From NCBI GenBank assembly GCA_021798735.1, contig JAJZCA010000003.1:1-36976 (forward strand): a stretch of DNA of 36,976 nucleotides, in the 5' to 3' direction. Of this stretch, positions 17,698 to 27,200 are shown piece after piece; position 1 is the stretch's first letter, and each line of letters begins with the position of its first letter. The translations under genes and the position numbers were made by a program. A model generated the notes under the pieces. It was not told where the DNA came from and ran no database searches. It saw nothing but the letters and a program-made list of their open reading frames with translations. This stretch comes from Acidobacteriota bacterium (lineage in GTDB: Bacteria; Acidobacteriota; Terriglobia; Terriglobales; Acidobacteriaceae).

Positions 17698-20600
17698 CTA
17701 ATAAATCAGCTTGAGCGAGAACTGGATCTGGCGTGAGGTACCGGCTGTCTTGCCGATTTCTCCAAAGCCGGAACCCGAGAGTACGTTCGCCGGCAGTCCC
17801 ATGTTAACGATGTTGAAGAGGTTGAAGAACTCAGCGCGGAATTGCATATCCACGAGTTCGATTCCGCTCTTGCGGTGTCCGAAAGACGTGTCCTTGATGA
17901 ACGCGAAGTCGAAGTCATAGAAAGCGGGGCCGCGAAAAGTGTTGCGCCCCAGCGTGCCGAAGCGACCCTGGTTTGGCCCTGTGCCGCCGGGCAAGTGAAT
18001 GGGGATCGAGAAGAAGTCCTTGGCGTTGTTGGCGCCATGACCAAAGTAGTCCTCGCGGACCTTGCGCGCGGTGGAGAGATGCGGCGTTGCAATCTGGTCG
18101 GGGCGATCGACGCCACCCGATCCGTAGCCGGTCTGCTGCACGCCGGAGTACACGGTGAAAGGCAGGCCGGAACTGAGGCTGGAGATACTCAGCATCTCCC
18201 ATCCATCGGTAATTTTTCTGCTGATGGGATGCAGAAAGCCGACATCTTGCAGGTGCAGATCCTGCGCCAGGCTAAGGCTGAAGGCATTGGTTACATCGAA
18301 CGTCGACGGACCTTTTTCAGGATGCGTATCGTAGGGATTCTGCGAAAAGCCGGAGGTCACGGCTCCGGTTGCTCCAGTACCCCCAATGACCTCACTTGTA
18401 TCGTCGATGGACTTGCTCCATGTGTAACCAGCCTGGATACCTGGACCGCCGTGACCTACGGTCCCTGCAATAGAAGTTTGCAGGGCATGATACGTCGAGT
18501 GCGCATCCGCGACGATGACATTTTCCACGCCAAAACCACCGATGACATTGCCCGCGCTATCAAACTGCGTGTGGGGCGCAAAGCCAGGGTAGGCGCCAGA
18601 GTAGGCGTTGGGGAAACTATAGCGCGGCAGCCTTTCAGCCGCCGTGCCCACATAGTTGGCGTCTGCGGTCAGGTTGCCGAATTTGCGTTCCAGCCCGGCT
18701 GTCCATGTGAACAATGTGGCGTTTCCGAAAGAGGGATCGATGCCGTTTAGATTGAGCGCGCTGACGACGTGGCTTGGCGTGAGCGCAGCCATGTCCTTTT
18801 CATAGCGATCTACGTCCATCACGGTATTGGGCGCGATAGCTGTGGATGTGCCTGCCGCGAACAAAACCTGGCCACTCGGCGTGTAGACGTTGGGCAACTG
18901 CGATGGAGTGATCTGAAACCCGTAATGGATCGGCGCGCCCGAGGCGGCAACCAGGCGCGGATAAACCACAAAGGGAGTGGTGCCCGTGAGAAAGTTATCC
19001 TGCCACAGATTGGGTGGAATAACGGTAATCCCACCGCCGGCGTGCGCTTGTAGGTTGCCTGTAACTTCCCAGGCGGCTTGCACGCGCGGTCCAAAGCCAT
19101 TCCAGTTGGTGCGGTAGCCCGGCTGCGGGTTGACAACGTACTCCTGAGTTCCGTTCAGATTCTGAAAGCCAGCGGTCCGATGGGCCCGCTCACTAATCGG
19201 CGTGTAAAATTCCCAGCGCAGGCCGTAGTCGAGGGTAAAGCGAGGGGTCACCTTCCAGGTGTCCTGAAGCCAGATGTTGAAATTATTGCGGCTGATGGCG
19301 GCTGGACCAATATGCTGGCCGCCGGAGAAGGGTGGAGACGCGATGGCCACGGTGTACACGAACGAGCTGCCGGAGAGAAAGCTCGAGAGCGTGTCGGGCA
19401 GCGGGTCGCCGGGCTGGATGTTGTGCAGACCGCTCCGGGAAGGGATCGCCTCAGTGGCATACGCCGTTCCTCCGCCGAAGTCGTATTCGCCGTTGGGACT
19501 GACTCCATAGTAGGTGGTATCGCGATTGAGGCGAGCTTCAACGCCGGCTTGGACGATGTGTCGCGAAGTAGTGAGAGCCATGGTCTGACGACCCTGAAAG
19601 AGATTGCCGTAGGCCTGCATCACGGAACCGCCCGCGGCGTTGAATGCTTCGAAGAGACCGTCATTGAACTTGACCGCTGGGTCCGTATAGTCGGTGGTAG
19701 GGAATCCCGGCGTGGTGCGAATAATGTTGATGAGCGATTCAAGTACGAGGCGCGGCGACTGGGTTCGTGTGTATGTACCCACTACGTTGCGCTGGCGGTC
19801 AACGTACTGAATACCAAAGGAGGGATCAATGGCTGTCTGGTCTGGATTGGTGGTAGGGCCCGTCAGGTTGTCGAGACTGAAGCGCGCAAAGAACTGGTCC
19901 TTCGGCGAGAAGGCATGGTCAATGCGCAACGAGAACTGGTCGGCATTGGTGACAACCTTGGATGCTGTGGCGTAGGTGCGGTCCTTATACGCGCCTGAGA
20001 GGAGGTTGGGCAGTGGATAGCGAGCCAGGATGGCTGCGATCCCGGGATTGACAGGCACAGTCAGCGTGTCCGTCGAGCCGTCGGGATAGGTAACGGTATC
20101 GACGCCGGTGCGTTCGAGGGCGGTAGGCACGGGCATCACCTGCGTGGTACCCAGCACCTGGCGAAAGCCCTGGTACTCTCCAAAATAGAAGGTCCGCTGG
20201 CGACCGTCATAGACGTGCGGCAGGTAGACCGGGCCGCCGTTGGTGAAACCAAACTCATTGCGGCGGAAAGGCGGAATGCGACCCGGATATGCCGGTGTGG
20301 CATGGTCGAAGTAGTTACGTGCGTCAAAAGCAGAGTTGCGCACAAACTCGAAGACAGAACCGTGAAAGCCGCTGGCTCCGGAGCGGGTGATGATGTTGGT
20401 GAATCCCGACGCACCGTGGCCGATCGCGGCGGGCATCCAGCCGGAGCTTGATTGTATCTCGTCAACAGCATCCACGTTGAAGTTGGTGAAAGTGGCTCCA
20501 CCCATCTCGGGATCGCTGATGTCGGCGCCGTCCATGGCAAAGGTCGCCTCAACCCCGCGCTGGCCGTTGATGGCAAACTGAGCCGTGAAGTTGGTGGCTC

Positions 20601-21084
20601 CGTTGGTGTCGGTCATGGTTCCTGCGGCGAGCAGCAGCAGCGAACTGAAGTCGCGCTTGTTAAGCGGCAGCGAACTGACGGACTGACCGGACAGATCCAC
20701 GCCACCGGTTGCGGTCTGACCATCGAGGTCGGCCACAGTCAGTTCGCCCTGGCTGGAGAGAGTGAGCGCAACCGCAGTAGCCGCCGCAGCCAGGTCAATC
20801 GGCTGGGTATCATTGAACTTGCGGCCATTCAATTCAACCGAAAGCCGGTATTGCCCGGCGGGCAGAACTGGCAGCCGGAACCGGCCATCTGCGCCTGTGA
20901 CCGCTTCGGCCTTGGCTGTGGTGGAAGCAAGCCGTACCTTGGCGGCGGAAATGGGCGCGCCACTGGGGTTGCGCAAGACTCCTTGCCAGACGGACTGAAC
21001 CGCCATTTCCGCCCATGTTCCTATTGTTGAGAGAATCGGTACCGAAAGCAACAGAACAATGAAGCCCTTTACAGTGCACTTCAC
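17698..21084 (-). CDS. TonB-dependent receptor with N-terminal carboxypeptidase regulatory-like domain (acidobacterial OmpA-related type)
   Basis: ORF open to 21201, but a GTG at 21084 gives a signal peptide (KCTVKGFIVLLLSVPILSTIGTWA). CarboxypepD_reg-like domain (WQGVLRNPSGAPISAAKVRLASTTAKAEAVTGADGRFRLPVLPAGQYRLSVELNG). Plug and long beta-barrel, ending in LKLIY. Confidence 0.9.
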   Translation of the reverse strand: MKCTVKGFIVLLLSVPILSTIGTWAEMAVQSVWQGVLRNPSGAPISAAKVRLASTTAKAEAVTGADGRFRLPVLPAGQYRLSVELNGRKFNDTQPIDLAAAATAVALTLSSQGELTVADLDGQTATGGVDLSGQSVSSLPLNKRDFSSLLLLAAGTMTDTNGATNFTAQFAINGQRGVEATFAMDGADISDPEMGGATFTNFNVDAVDEIQSSSGWMPAAIGHGASGFTNIITRSGASGFHGSVFEFVRNSAFDARNYFDHATPAYPGRIPPFRRNEFGFTNGGPVYLPHVYDGRQRTFYFGEYQGFRQVLGTTQVMPVPTALERTGVDTVTYPDGSTDTLTVPVNPGIAAILARYPLPNLLSGAYKDRTYATASKVVTNADQFSLRIDHAFSPKDQFFARFSLDNLTGPTTNPDQTAIDPSFGIQYVDRQRNVVGTYTRTQSPRLVLESLINIIRTTPGFPTTDYTDPAVKFNDGLFEAFNAAGGSVMQAYGNLFQGRQTMALTTSRHIVQAGVEARLNRDTTYYGVSPNGEYDFGGGTAYATEAIPSRSGLHNIQPGDPLPDTLSSFLSGSSFVYTVAIASPPFSGGQHIGPAAISRNNFNIWLQDTWKVTPRFTLDYGLRWEFYTPISERAHRTAGFQNLNGTQEYVVNPQPGYRTNWNGFGPRVQAAWEVTGNLQAHAGGGITVIPPNLWQDNFLTGTTPFVVYPRLVAASGAPIHYGFQITPSQLPNVYTPSGQVLFAAGTSTAIAPNTVMDVDRYEKDMAALTPSHVVSALNLNGIDPSFGNATLFTWTAGLERKFGNLTADANYVGTAAERLPRYSFPNAYSGAYPGFAPHTQFDSAGNVIGGFGVENVIVADAHSTYHALQTSIAGTVGHGGPGIQAGYTWSKSIDDTSEVIGGTGATGAVTSGFSQNPYDTHPEKGPSTFDVTNAFSLSLAQDLHLQDVGFLHPISRKITDGWEMLSISSLSSGLPFTVYSGVQQTGYGSGGVDRPDQIATPHLSTARKVREDYFGHGANNAKDFFSIPIHLPGGTGPNQGRFGTLGRNTFRGPAFYDFDFAFIKDTSFGHRKSGIELVDMQFRAEFFNLFNIVNMGLPANVLSGSGFGEIGKTAGTSRQIQFSLKLIY

Positions 21085-21177
21085 CTTTGAAGCGCATTGC
21101 CTGCGTCCGTTTCCAAGATGACTTTCACGAGATTTTTCCTTCAATTCTGAACCTGGGATTTCCGTCAACAACTCCGC

Positions 21178-21205
21178 TTGTCGATTCCGTCTAGTCGACA
21201 ACTAG
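21178..21205. promoter_or_regulatory. Inverted repeats upstream of the TonB receptor (candidate operator)
   Basis: TTGTCGA (21178-21184) / TCGACAA (21195-21201) with 10-nt spacer; overlapping CTAGT (21191-21195) / ACTAG (21201-21205). Confidence 0.4.
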
Positions 21206-21603
21206 GAGTGTAATATGGATCGCATCTCGTCAGTATAAGCATGCGCTTATTCTTTCTATTGATCAGATGATCAGAGACTTTTCTTAAACTTCAGAAGCCA
21301 CACATTTGGCAGGCACGCCTCGATCTCGTTCCACCCATTGGCTCCGCTCCGCACCGCCGTTATTGGGCCGGTTCCAGAAATTCGGACAGCGGGGTGATCA
21401 AAAGGATCTCCGCCAACAAATATTCCCGCGTCCGCTCCGCCCGCGGATCGCGCAAATCTGCAGAGTGCTTCAGGGGACTGTCCATCTCCCCATCTCACTC
21501 TGACAATCATTGCACGCACATAGCAATTACGATGCGTTTGTACTGTCGGAACCACTAGGCAATTGCTGATCTGAACTAGTCCCATCTTCCTGAAGAAGAG
21601 CTA

Positions 21604-21770
21604 TATCGTAGTGGCGAGTTGATTACGCGCAGTGTTGAGTGCTTCCGGACCGCAGTCCCAAAGGGACACAGAAGCTCCAGAGGCCAGAAGGCGGATGGCG
21701 ATGGAGAGACCTATGCCTTGCGCTCCTCCAGTATGACGGCATGACGGTGATTGCGATCTATCTGGTTCAT
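21604..21770 (-). pseudogene. Decayed short-chain dehydrogenase/reductase (SDR) N-terminus
   Basis: Minus-strand ATG at 21770: MNQIDRNHRHAV, then after a 1-nt deletion near 21733 TGGAQGIGLSIAIRLLASGASVSLWDCGPEALNTARNQLATTI, then TAG at 21603-21601. TGGxxGIG is the SDR nucleotide-binding motif. Confidence 0.75.
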
Positions 21771-21839
21771 TTTTCCTCGATGAACTATCGCTTTCTTTCG
21801 GAATTTGCTTCCCCCCAGCAGCTGCGAGGGTTGTGGAAC

Positions 21840-22450
21840 TCTGGATGCGCGAGAAGAATTCGGGGATCCCGGGCGTCTGGGCTTATATACGGAAGAGTGC
21901 TCCTGCTAGCGAACCATCCGCTGCTTTGGTGTTGCCCCAAGCGGTGGTGATATAGATGTCGGAGTAGTCCTCACCACCAAACGTAAGGCTCGAAGCTTTG
22001 CGCGCCGGGAGCATGATTTTCTTGTCAATCTTGCCGTCGGCCAGGAGACGAACAACGCAGGTTCCGTCCCAGAGGGCTGACCATAGATGGCCCGCGGTGT
22101 CGAGGGTGGCTCCATCAGGGAGGCCATCCGCTTCGCTGAAACGGGCAAAAACACGCTGGTTGGAAAGCGCGCCGTCTTCGACGTTGTAGTCGAAAAGATA
22201 GATTTTATGAGCAAAAGAATCGGTGTAGTAAAGACCTTTGTGATCGAGGGTGAAAGCCATGCCGTTCGAACAGCCAATGCCTTCGAGCAGTAGATGGAGC
22301 GAACCATCGAGATCGAGCCGGTAAAGTCTTCCCTTGCTCTCGTCACTCGACATGGTGCCGCAGAAAATGCGGCCGCGAGGATCAGCGATCACGTCATTGA
22401 AACGCGTGACCCGCTCGGCTGCCCAGCCTGCAAAACCACACCTCACCGAC
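21840..22450 (-). pseudogene. SMP-30/gluconolactonase/LRE-family gene, 5'-truncated with premature stop
   Basis: Frame reads FAGWAAERVTRFNDVIADPRGRIFCGTMSSDESKGRLYRLDLDGSLHLLLEGIGCSNGMAFTLDHKGLYYTDSFAHKIYLFDYN...DIYITTAWGNTKAADGSLAGALFRI, TAA at 21885-21883, then in frame AQTPGIPEFFSRI. The family's N-terminal strand is missing. Confidence 0.75.
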
Positions 22451-22478
22451 TTCGTAGAACCTGTGGTTCGCGTAGCGC

Positions 22479-22610
22479 TCACCAAACTCCGGTTTGCGGC
22501 GCGATGCCTACGGCGTAGCGTAGACCTCGCTCTTCCAACCCATCGCGAAACTCCGTTGCCTCGCCGTATGCCGCATCGCCATGCACAATCCGATCCGGCA
22601 AGCCCCAACC
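22479..22610 (-). mobile_element. Fragment of an IS701-like DDE transposase
   Basis: 43-codon stop-to-stop frame GWGLPDRIVHGDAAYGEATEFRDGLEERGLRYAVGIAPQTGVW, resembling the IS701-family WGLP...ADAAYG...FR..L..RGL.Y.VG core. Confidence 0.65.
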
Positions 22611-22676
22611 TCAGGCACCCATACTCTGTCGCCGCAATCTTAGTTCAACAGATGCACGACACAGCGCTCACGGCCC

Positions 22677-25600
22677 TTAAGAGCAGCCGCTGGTCGAGCC
22701 GCATTCCACACATTTGTAACAGCTACCGTTACGAATCATGATGGCGCCGCAGGTATGGCAGGTGGGCGCGTCCCCCATATCGACAAAACCACGCATGGCA
22801 TCGGCGGCATGAACCAGGCCACGATCTTCCATGCGCAAACTGGTTTGGGTCTGACCATGGCTAGCATGAATGTCAGGCAAAATTCCGCCTTGGGGTGCCG
22901 TGGTAGCCCCCACACCGCGCACAGGCTGGTGCTGCTCTGGCGCGAAAGCCTTCTCGCTTTCCGCCGCAGCCGCCTGCGCGGCCAGACCGGCAAACAGCGG
23001 CAATTGTGTTCCGGAAAGGAAGCGCAACTGCAGCCAGCGGAAAATGTAATCCATGATGGACTTGGCAAAGCCGATTTCCTCGTTGCCGGTCCAACCTGAC
23101 GGTTCAAAGCGCAGATGCGAAAACTTCTCGCAGAGCACCTTAAGCGGCACTCCATGCTGCAGCGACAACGAAATGGCGGTGGCAAAAGCGTCCATCAATC
23201 CGCTGACGGTCGAGCCCTCTTTCGCCATCTTGATAAAGATTTCGCCCGGCTGGCCGTTGGGATAGAGGCCCACGGTGATATAGCCTTCGTGTCCGGCAAT
23301 GGAGAATTTATGCGTCAGCGAAGGCCGCTCTTCCGGCAGGCGATGGCGCACAGTACGCGGCGGCGCGTTGGGATCCTGCTGGGTAAGGACCAGTTCCGAA
23401 GTGTTCTGCATGGTGGCGCGCGCCAGCGTTTCCAGACTGGATGCGGGCAGTTGCACCCTTTCAGTTGGATGGGTGGCGAGTTGTGCCACGAGCGATTCGA
23501 CGGCGATAGAATCTATCGGCAGCGAAGCAATGGATTGCAGCAACTTCTCAGCAACGGCGTCCAGCGCGGAATTTCCTCCGCTGGCGATCGAGTCCGTTAC
23601 GTTCAGCGGCTGGGTGCCTTTCGAGCCATCGCGATACACGGCGACAGCCTTCAACCCCTGACGCCACGACTCGATGTACGCCTCCGCAATATCTTCGACA
23701 GTGGCATTGTTGGGCAAGTTCACCGTTTTCGAGATGGCGCCGGAGATAAACGGCTGCGTAGCCGCCATCATGCGAACATGACCCATGTAATGAATGCTGC
23801 GCGTACCTTTCGATGCCTTGAAGCTGCAGTCGAAGACCGGCAGGTGCTCCGGCTTCAATCCCGGCGCACCTTCGATGGTGCCCGTCGCATCAATGTAGCT
23901 GACAATGGCGTTGACATCTTCGTTGTTGTATCCCAGTTTGAACAGCGCCGCGGGGACAGTGTTGTTCACAATTTTAATCATGCCGCCGCCAACCAGCTTC
24001 TTGTACTTGACCAGCGCCAGATCAGGCTCAACCCCGGTGGTATCGCAGTCCATCATAAAGCCGATGGTCCCGGTGGGAGCCAAAACGGTGACTTGCGAAT
24101 TGCGATAGCCAAATTTTTCGCCGTAGGCCAGAGCCTTGTCCCAGCAGTCGCGGCTGGCGTCGATCAGCTCATTCAACTGGGGAACGCTAAACGGTTCCGA
24201 GCCTCTGTGGGAGCGGCCAATCTTGTTGACCTCCGCGCGATGCATGCGGATAACGTCAAGAAACGGCTCGCGATTCACATAGAAACCCGGGCAGGCCCCT
24301 CCCTGGCGTTCAATCGATTGTGTCAGCGGGGTCGCGGCAGGGAGCGATGCGCATTGTTCCGCCACGCGAGAGGATTGCAGATAGGCCTGGCCACACATAA
24401 TGGCCGTGAGGCAGGCGGCGAAGTCGCGGCCAGCGTCAGAATCGTAGGGCAGGCCGAAGGCCATCAACAGCGCACCCAGGTTTGCGTAGCCCAATCCGAG
24501 CGGACGATAGTCATGAGAGTTGCGGCTGATCGCTTCCGTGGGGTAGCCCGAGTTATCCACCAGAATATCCATGGCCGTGATCAGGATGTCGACGGCATGG
24601 CGATAGGCAGCGATGTCAAATGTGCCTGCGGGAGTTACAAATTTCATCAAATTGAAACTGGCAAGGTTGCATGCCGAATCATCCAGAAACATGTACTCCG
24701 AGCAGGGATTGGAAGCATTGATGCGGGCCGTATTTTTCGACGTATGCCACTTGTTGATAGTGGTGTCGTATTGCATGCCGGGATCGCCGCAGTGCCAGGT
24801 ATTCTCGGCGATCTTATGCATCAGGTCGCGCGCTTTGTATTTCTTGAACGGAGCGCTGTCCTTGACCGAGCGGGTCGAGAAATCATCATCGTTGATCACC
24901 GCGCGCATAAACTCATCGTTGACACGCACGGAATTGTTGGCGTTCTGAAAGAAGATGGAAGTGAAGGCTTCTGAATCCGGGCCCGATCCATCGTATCCCG
25001 CGCGCATCAGCGTCCAGGCCTTGGCTTCTTCTTTCGACTTGCACTCGATGAAGTCGACAATGTCCGGATGGTCGATATTCAGGATGACCATCTTTGCGGC
25101 GCGGCGCGTCTTACCGCCCGACTTGATAACGCCTGCGAACGCGTCAAAACCTCGCATAAAGCTCAACGGACCGCTAGCCACGCCTCCGCCGGAAAGGTTC
25201 TCCGTTGATCCGCGAATTGTGGAGAGGTTTGTGCCCGTGCCCGACCCCCACTTGAACAACATGCCTTCGGTCTTGGCCAGCGTCAGAATGGAGTCCAGCG
25301 AGTCCTTGACGGAATTGATGAAGCAGGCCGAGCACTGCGGATTGCGATAGCCGGTTGCGGAGAACTCGACCGCACAGGTATGCGGATTCCAGTGCCAGTT
25401 CTGCGCCTCGGAATCCGGTTCCAGCCGATCGCAGCCCACGTTGAACCATACCGGCGAATTGAAGGCGACCTTCTGATGCAACAGCATGTGCGCCAACTCA
25501 TCATGGAAGATAACGGCGTCTTCCGGGGTGCGGAAATAACCGCCGGCGATGCCCCAATCGCGAATCGTCTCGGCAACGCGGGAAATCAACTGACGCACGC

Positions 25601-25919
25601 CGGTTTCGCGCTGTGGTGTATCGATCTGGCCGTGCAGATACTTGCTGGCGACGATGTTGGTTGCCGTCATCGACCAGTCTGCGGGAACTTCCACATCTTT
25701 CTGCTCGAAAATACTGTTCCCTTTCGAATCGACGATGGATGCGGTGCGGAACTCCCACTGAAGCTCATCGTACGGCGAAACATCCGGACGGCTGAAGAAC
25801 CGCTCGCATTTCAGACCAGTCCCACTTCCGACTGAACTCAAGCCATTTCTGGAAATCGGGGTGGACTCAACAGCTTTGGCGGCTGCGGGGGGCGTTTGCG
25901 TTTTGGTTGTTTCGGCCAT
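22677..25919 (-). CDS. nrdJ: Vitamin B12-dependent (class II) ribonucleotide reductase
   Basis: 1080 aa; RNR core (NPCSEYMFLDDSACNLASFNLMKF, TGTIGFMMDCDTTGVEPDLALVKYKKLVGGG), TSCPD-type domain (VGLYPNGQPGEIFIKMAKEGSTVSGLMDAFATA), C-terminal zinc ribbon (CHTCGAIMIRNGSCYKCVECGSTSGCS). Confidence 0.95.
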   Translation of the reverse strand: MAETTKTQTPPAAAKAVESTPISRNGLSSVGSGTGLKCERFFSRPDVSPYDELQWEFRTASIVDSKGNSIFEQKDVEVPADWSMTATNIVASKYLHGQIDTPQRETGVRQLISRVAETIRDWGIAGGYFRTPEDAVIFHDELAHMLLHQKVAFNSPVWFNVGCDRLEPDSEAQNWHWNPHTCAVEFSATGYRNPQCSACFINSVKDSLDSILTLAKTEGMLFKWGSGTGTNLSTIRGSTENLSGGGVASGPLSFMRGFDAFAGVIKSGGKTRRAAKMVILNIDHPDIVDFIECKSKEEAKAWTLMRAGYDGSGPDSEAFTSIFFQNANNSVRVNDEFMRAVINDDDFSTRSVKDSAPFKKYKARDLMHKIAENTWHCGDPGMQYDTTINKWHTSKNTARINASNPCSEYMFLDDSACNLASFNLMKFVTPAGTFDIAAYRHAVDILITAMDILVDNSGYPTEAISRNSHDYRPLGLGYANLGALLMAFGLPYDSDAGRDFAACLTAIMCGQAYLQSSRVAEQCASLPAATPLTQSIERQGGACPGFYVNREPFLDVIRMHRAEVNKIGRSHRGSEPFSVPQLNELIDASRDCWDKALAYGEKFGYRNSQVTVLAPTGTIGFMMDCDTTGVEPDLALVKYKKLVGGGMIKIVNNTVPAALFKLGYNNEDVNAIVSYIDATGTIEGAPGLKPEHLPVFDCSFKASKGTRSIHYMGHVRMMAATQPFISGAISKTVNLPNNATVEDIAEAYIESWRQGLKAVAVYRDGSKGTQPLNVTDSIASGGNSALDAVAEKLLQSIASLPIDSIAVESLVAQLATHPTERVQLPASSLETLARATMQNTSELVLTQQDPNAPPRTVRHRLPEERPSLTHKFSIAGHEGYITVGLYPNGQPGEIFIKMAKEGSTVSGLMDAFATAISLSLQHGVPLKVLCEKFSHLRFEPSGWTGNEEIGFAKSIMDYIFRWLQLRFLSGTQLPLFAGLAAQAAAAESEKAFAPEQHQPVRGVGATTAPQGGILPDIHASHGQTQTSLRMEDRGLVHAADAMRGFVDMGDAPTCHTCGAIMIRNGSCYKCVECGSTSGCS

Positions 25920-26496
25920 GTCGGCATCTCCTGGTACTGAATTCTGTGCTGGTTTCGGCCCTTCCGGAATCTTAGGATGCCGAACCCGCTTTTCTGTCTC
26001 AAAGCCCTGTTATTTGGCTCCACGGTTCAAATGCTGCGGGTGATGATGTTTTGGGTGTACAGCGCAAATTCCGGAAAGCAGAACTTCTGCATAACATAAA
26101 ATTGGACAGATCGATTTTTCCTTATCGATCAGTCTTTGAGTTCCTAATGGCTGTATTCGACCAGTGAACCCACCAAAAGCCTGTAGAGGGAAAGTACCGC
26201 TGTCTGTAGCGTCTGTCAAGCCAATACCGCTACTAATTGTGTTATCTTTGCAATTCATTGCAACATCAACACTTGGAAGCCCTGTACATTCCGGCCCGAG
26301 AGAAAGAATTCCACGAAGGGCTCAAGCCGCAAAGGGGAAGATTCCCCAGATGGTTCAGTGTAGGATTCTGGTCGTCGCGAAGCAAGGCGTAGGAATGGTG
26401 CAGATTGGGGAATATAGGTGTGGAAGGGTGGATAACCGGGGACGAATTGACCGCCATTTGGATGGCGAGTCGCACTCACTGACCTCTATCGAGTCT

Positions 26497-26919
26497 CTAC
26501 CGAGCGCGGCTGACTGGCTTTTTCTGCCTAGGTTTGACGCTTTTCTCGGTTGCGAGTTCCCAACCCGAGGAGCTCTGTAGTTCCATCCAGCTATCCAGCA
26601 AAGAGCGCTTGAAACGCCAGCGATTGCCCAATTTGAATGCGGGTATCACGCCTTCCGAGGCATACTTGTACAGGCTGTCGGAGCTGATGCCCAGGTACTC
26701 AGCCGCCTGGCGGATGTCCATGACCTCGCGGGCCTCCCAGGCACCACGGTTTGCCGTTGAAAGCGGCTTGGTGGGCGAGAAGGTCAGTGCGCCTCGACGC
26801 TGGTTGGCGCGGGCGCCATTTGTCGTCATTGTTGAAGAACCGGAAGGTGCGATTTTTCTGCGGACTAAGCCTGCCATAATCTCTCCGAAATCCCCACTTG
26901 AATCGGCTTCAATGCCCAC
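26497..26919 (-). CDS. Helix-turn-helix domain protein, excisionase/MerR-like (HTH_17)
   Basis: MDIRQAAEYLGISSDSLYKYASEGVIPAFKLGNRWRFKRSLLDSWM. Exact start uncertain. Confidence 0.85.
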   Translation of the reverse strand: MGIEADSSGDFGEIMAGLVRRKIAPSGSSTMTTNGARANQRRGALTFSPTKPLSTANRGAWEAREVMDIRQAAEYLGISSDSLYKYASEGVIPAFKLGNRWRFKRSLLDSWMELQSSSGWELATEKSVKPRQKKPVSRAR

Positions 26920-27136
26920 ATGGGACTTTGGTTATAGACCGTTTTCCTACGGAATTCAACCCATTTCTCGGCGACTTTATCGGGGATGGGGCGGAAACGA
27001 TGGGGGATCTGGGAGGATATCCTAGAAAAAACGCAACTGGGTGGGGTAGTGGATCAATCCCCGCCTGCTGATTGTGTTGTAGCTGGGCCGATTCCCTTCC
27101 CCAAGCCTTTTGACCCTACGATACTACGCACGATGC

Positions 27137-27177
27137 AAACGCTACGGCCAACCCATGAAGGCTGGCCGTAGCATTTG
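27137..27177 (-). terminator. Strong hairpin downstream of pfkA (probable terminator)
   Basis: GCTACGGCCA (27141-27150) / TGGCCGTAGC (27163-27172), extended by CAAA/TTTG beyond one mismatch. Lies just after the pfkA stop on the minus strand. Confidence 0.65.
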
Positions 27178-27200
27178 AGTCTGGGACGTTGAACGAAAAA

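Noticed and set aside
17640-17700. Possible tRNA 3' end on the minus strand (TGGTTCGAATCGACTCGCCGGCCACCA)
   Set aside because: It has TTCGAAT and ends in CCA, but the flanking 5-nt arms do not pair as a T-stem and no acceptor/anticodon architecture could be built.
23115-24974. 619-aa plus-strand ORF
   Set aside because: Exactly antisense to nrdJ, with low-complexity composition and no recognisable motif; a shadow ORF.
26164-26580. 138-aa plus-strand ORF and antisense 69-74 aa ORFs in the nrdJ-HTH gap
   Set aside because: No RBS, no recognisable protein features; likely intergenic.
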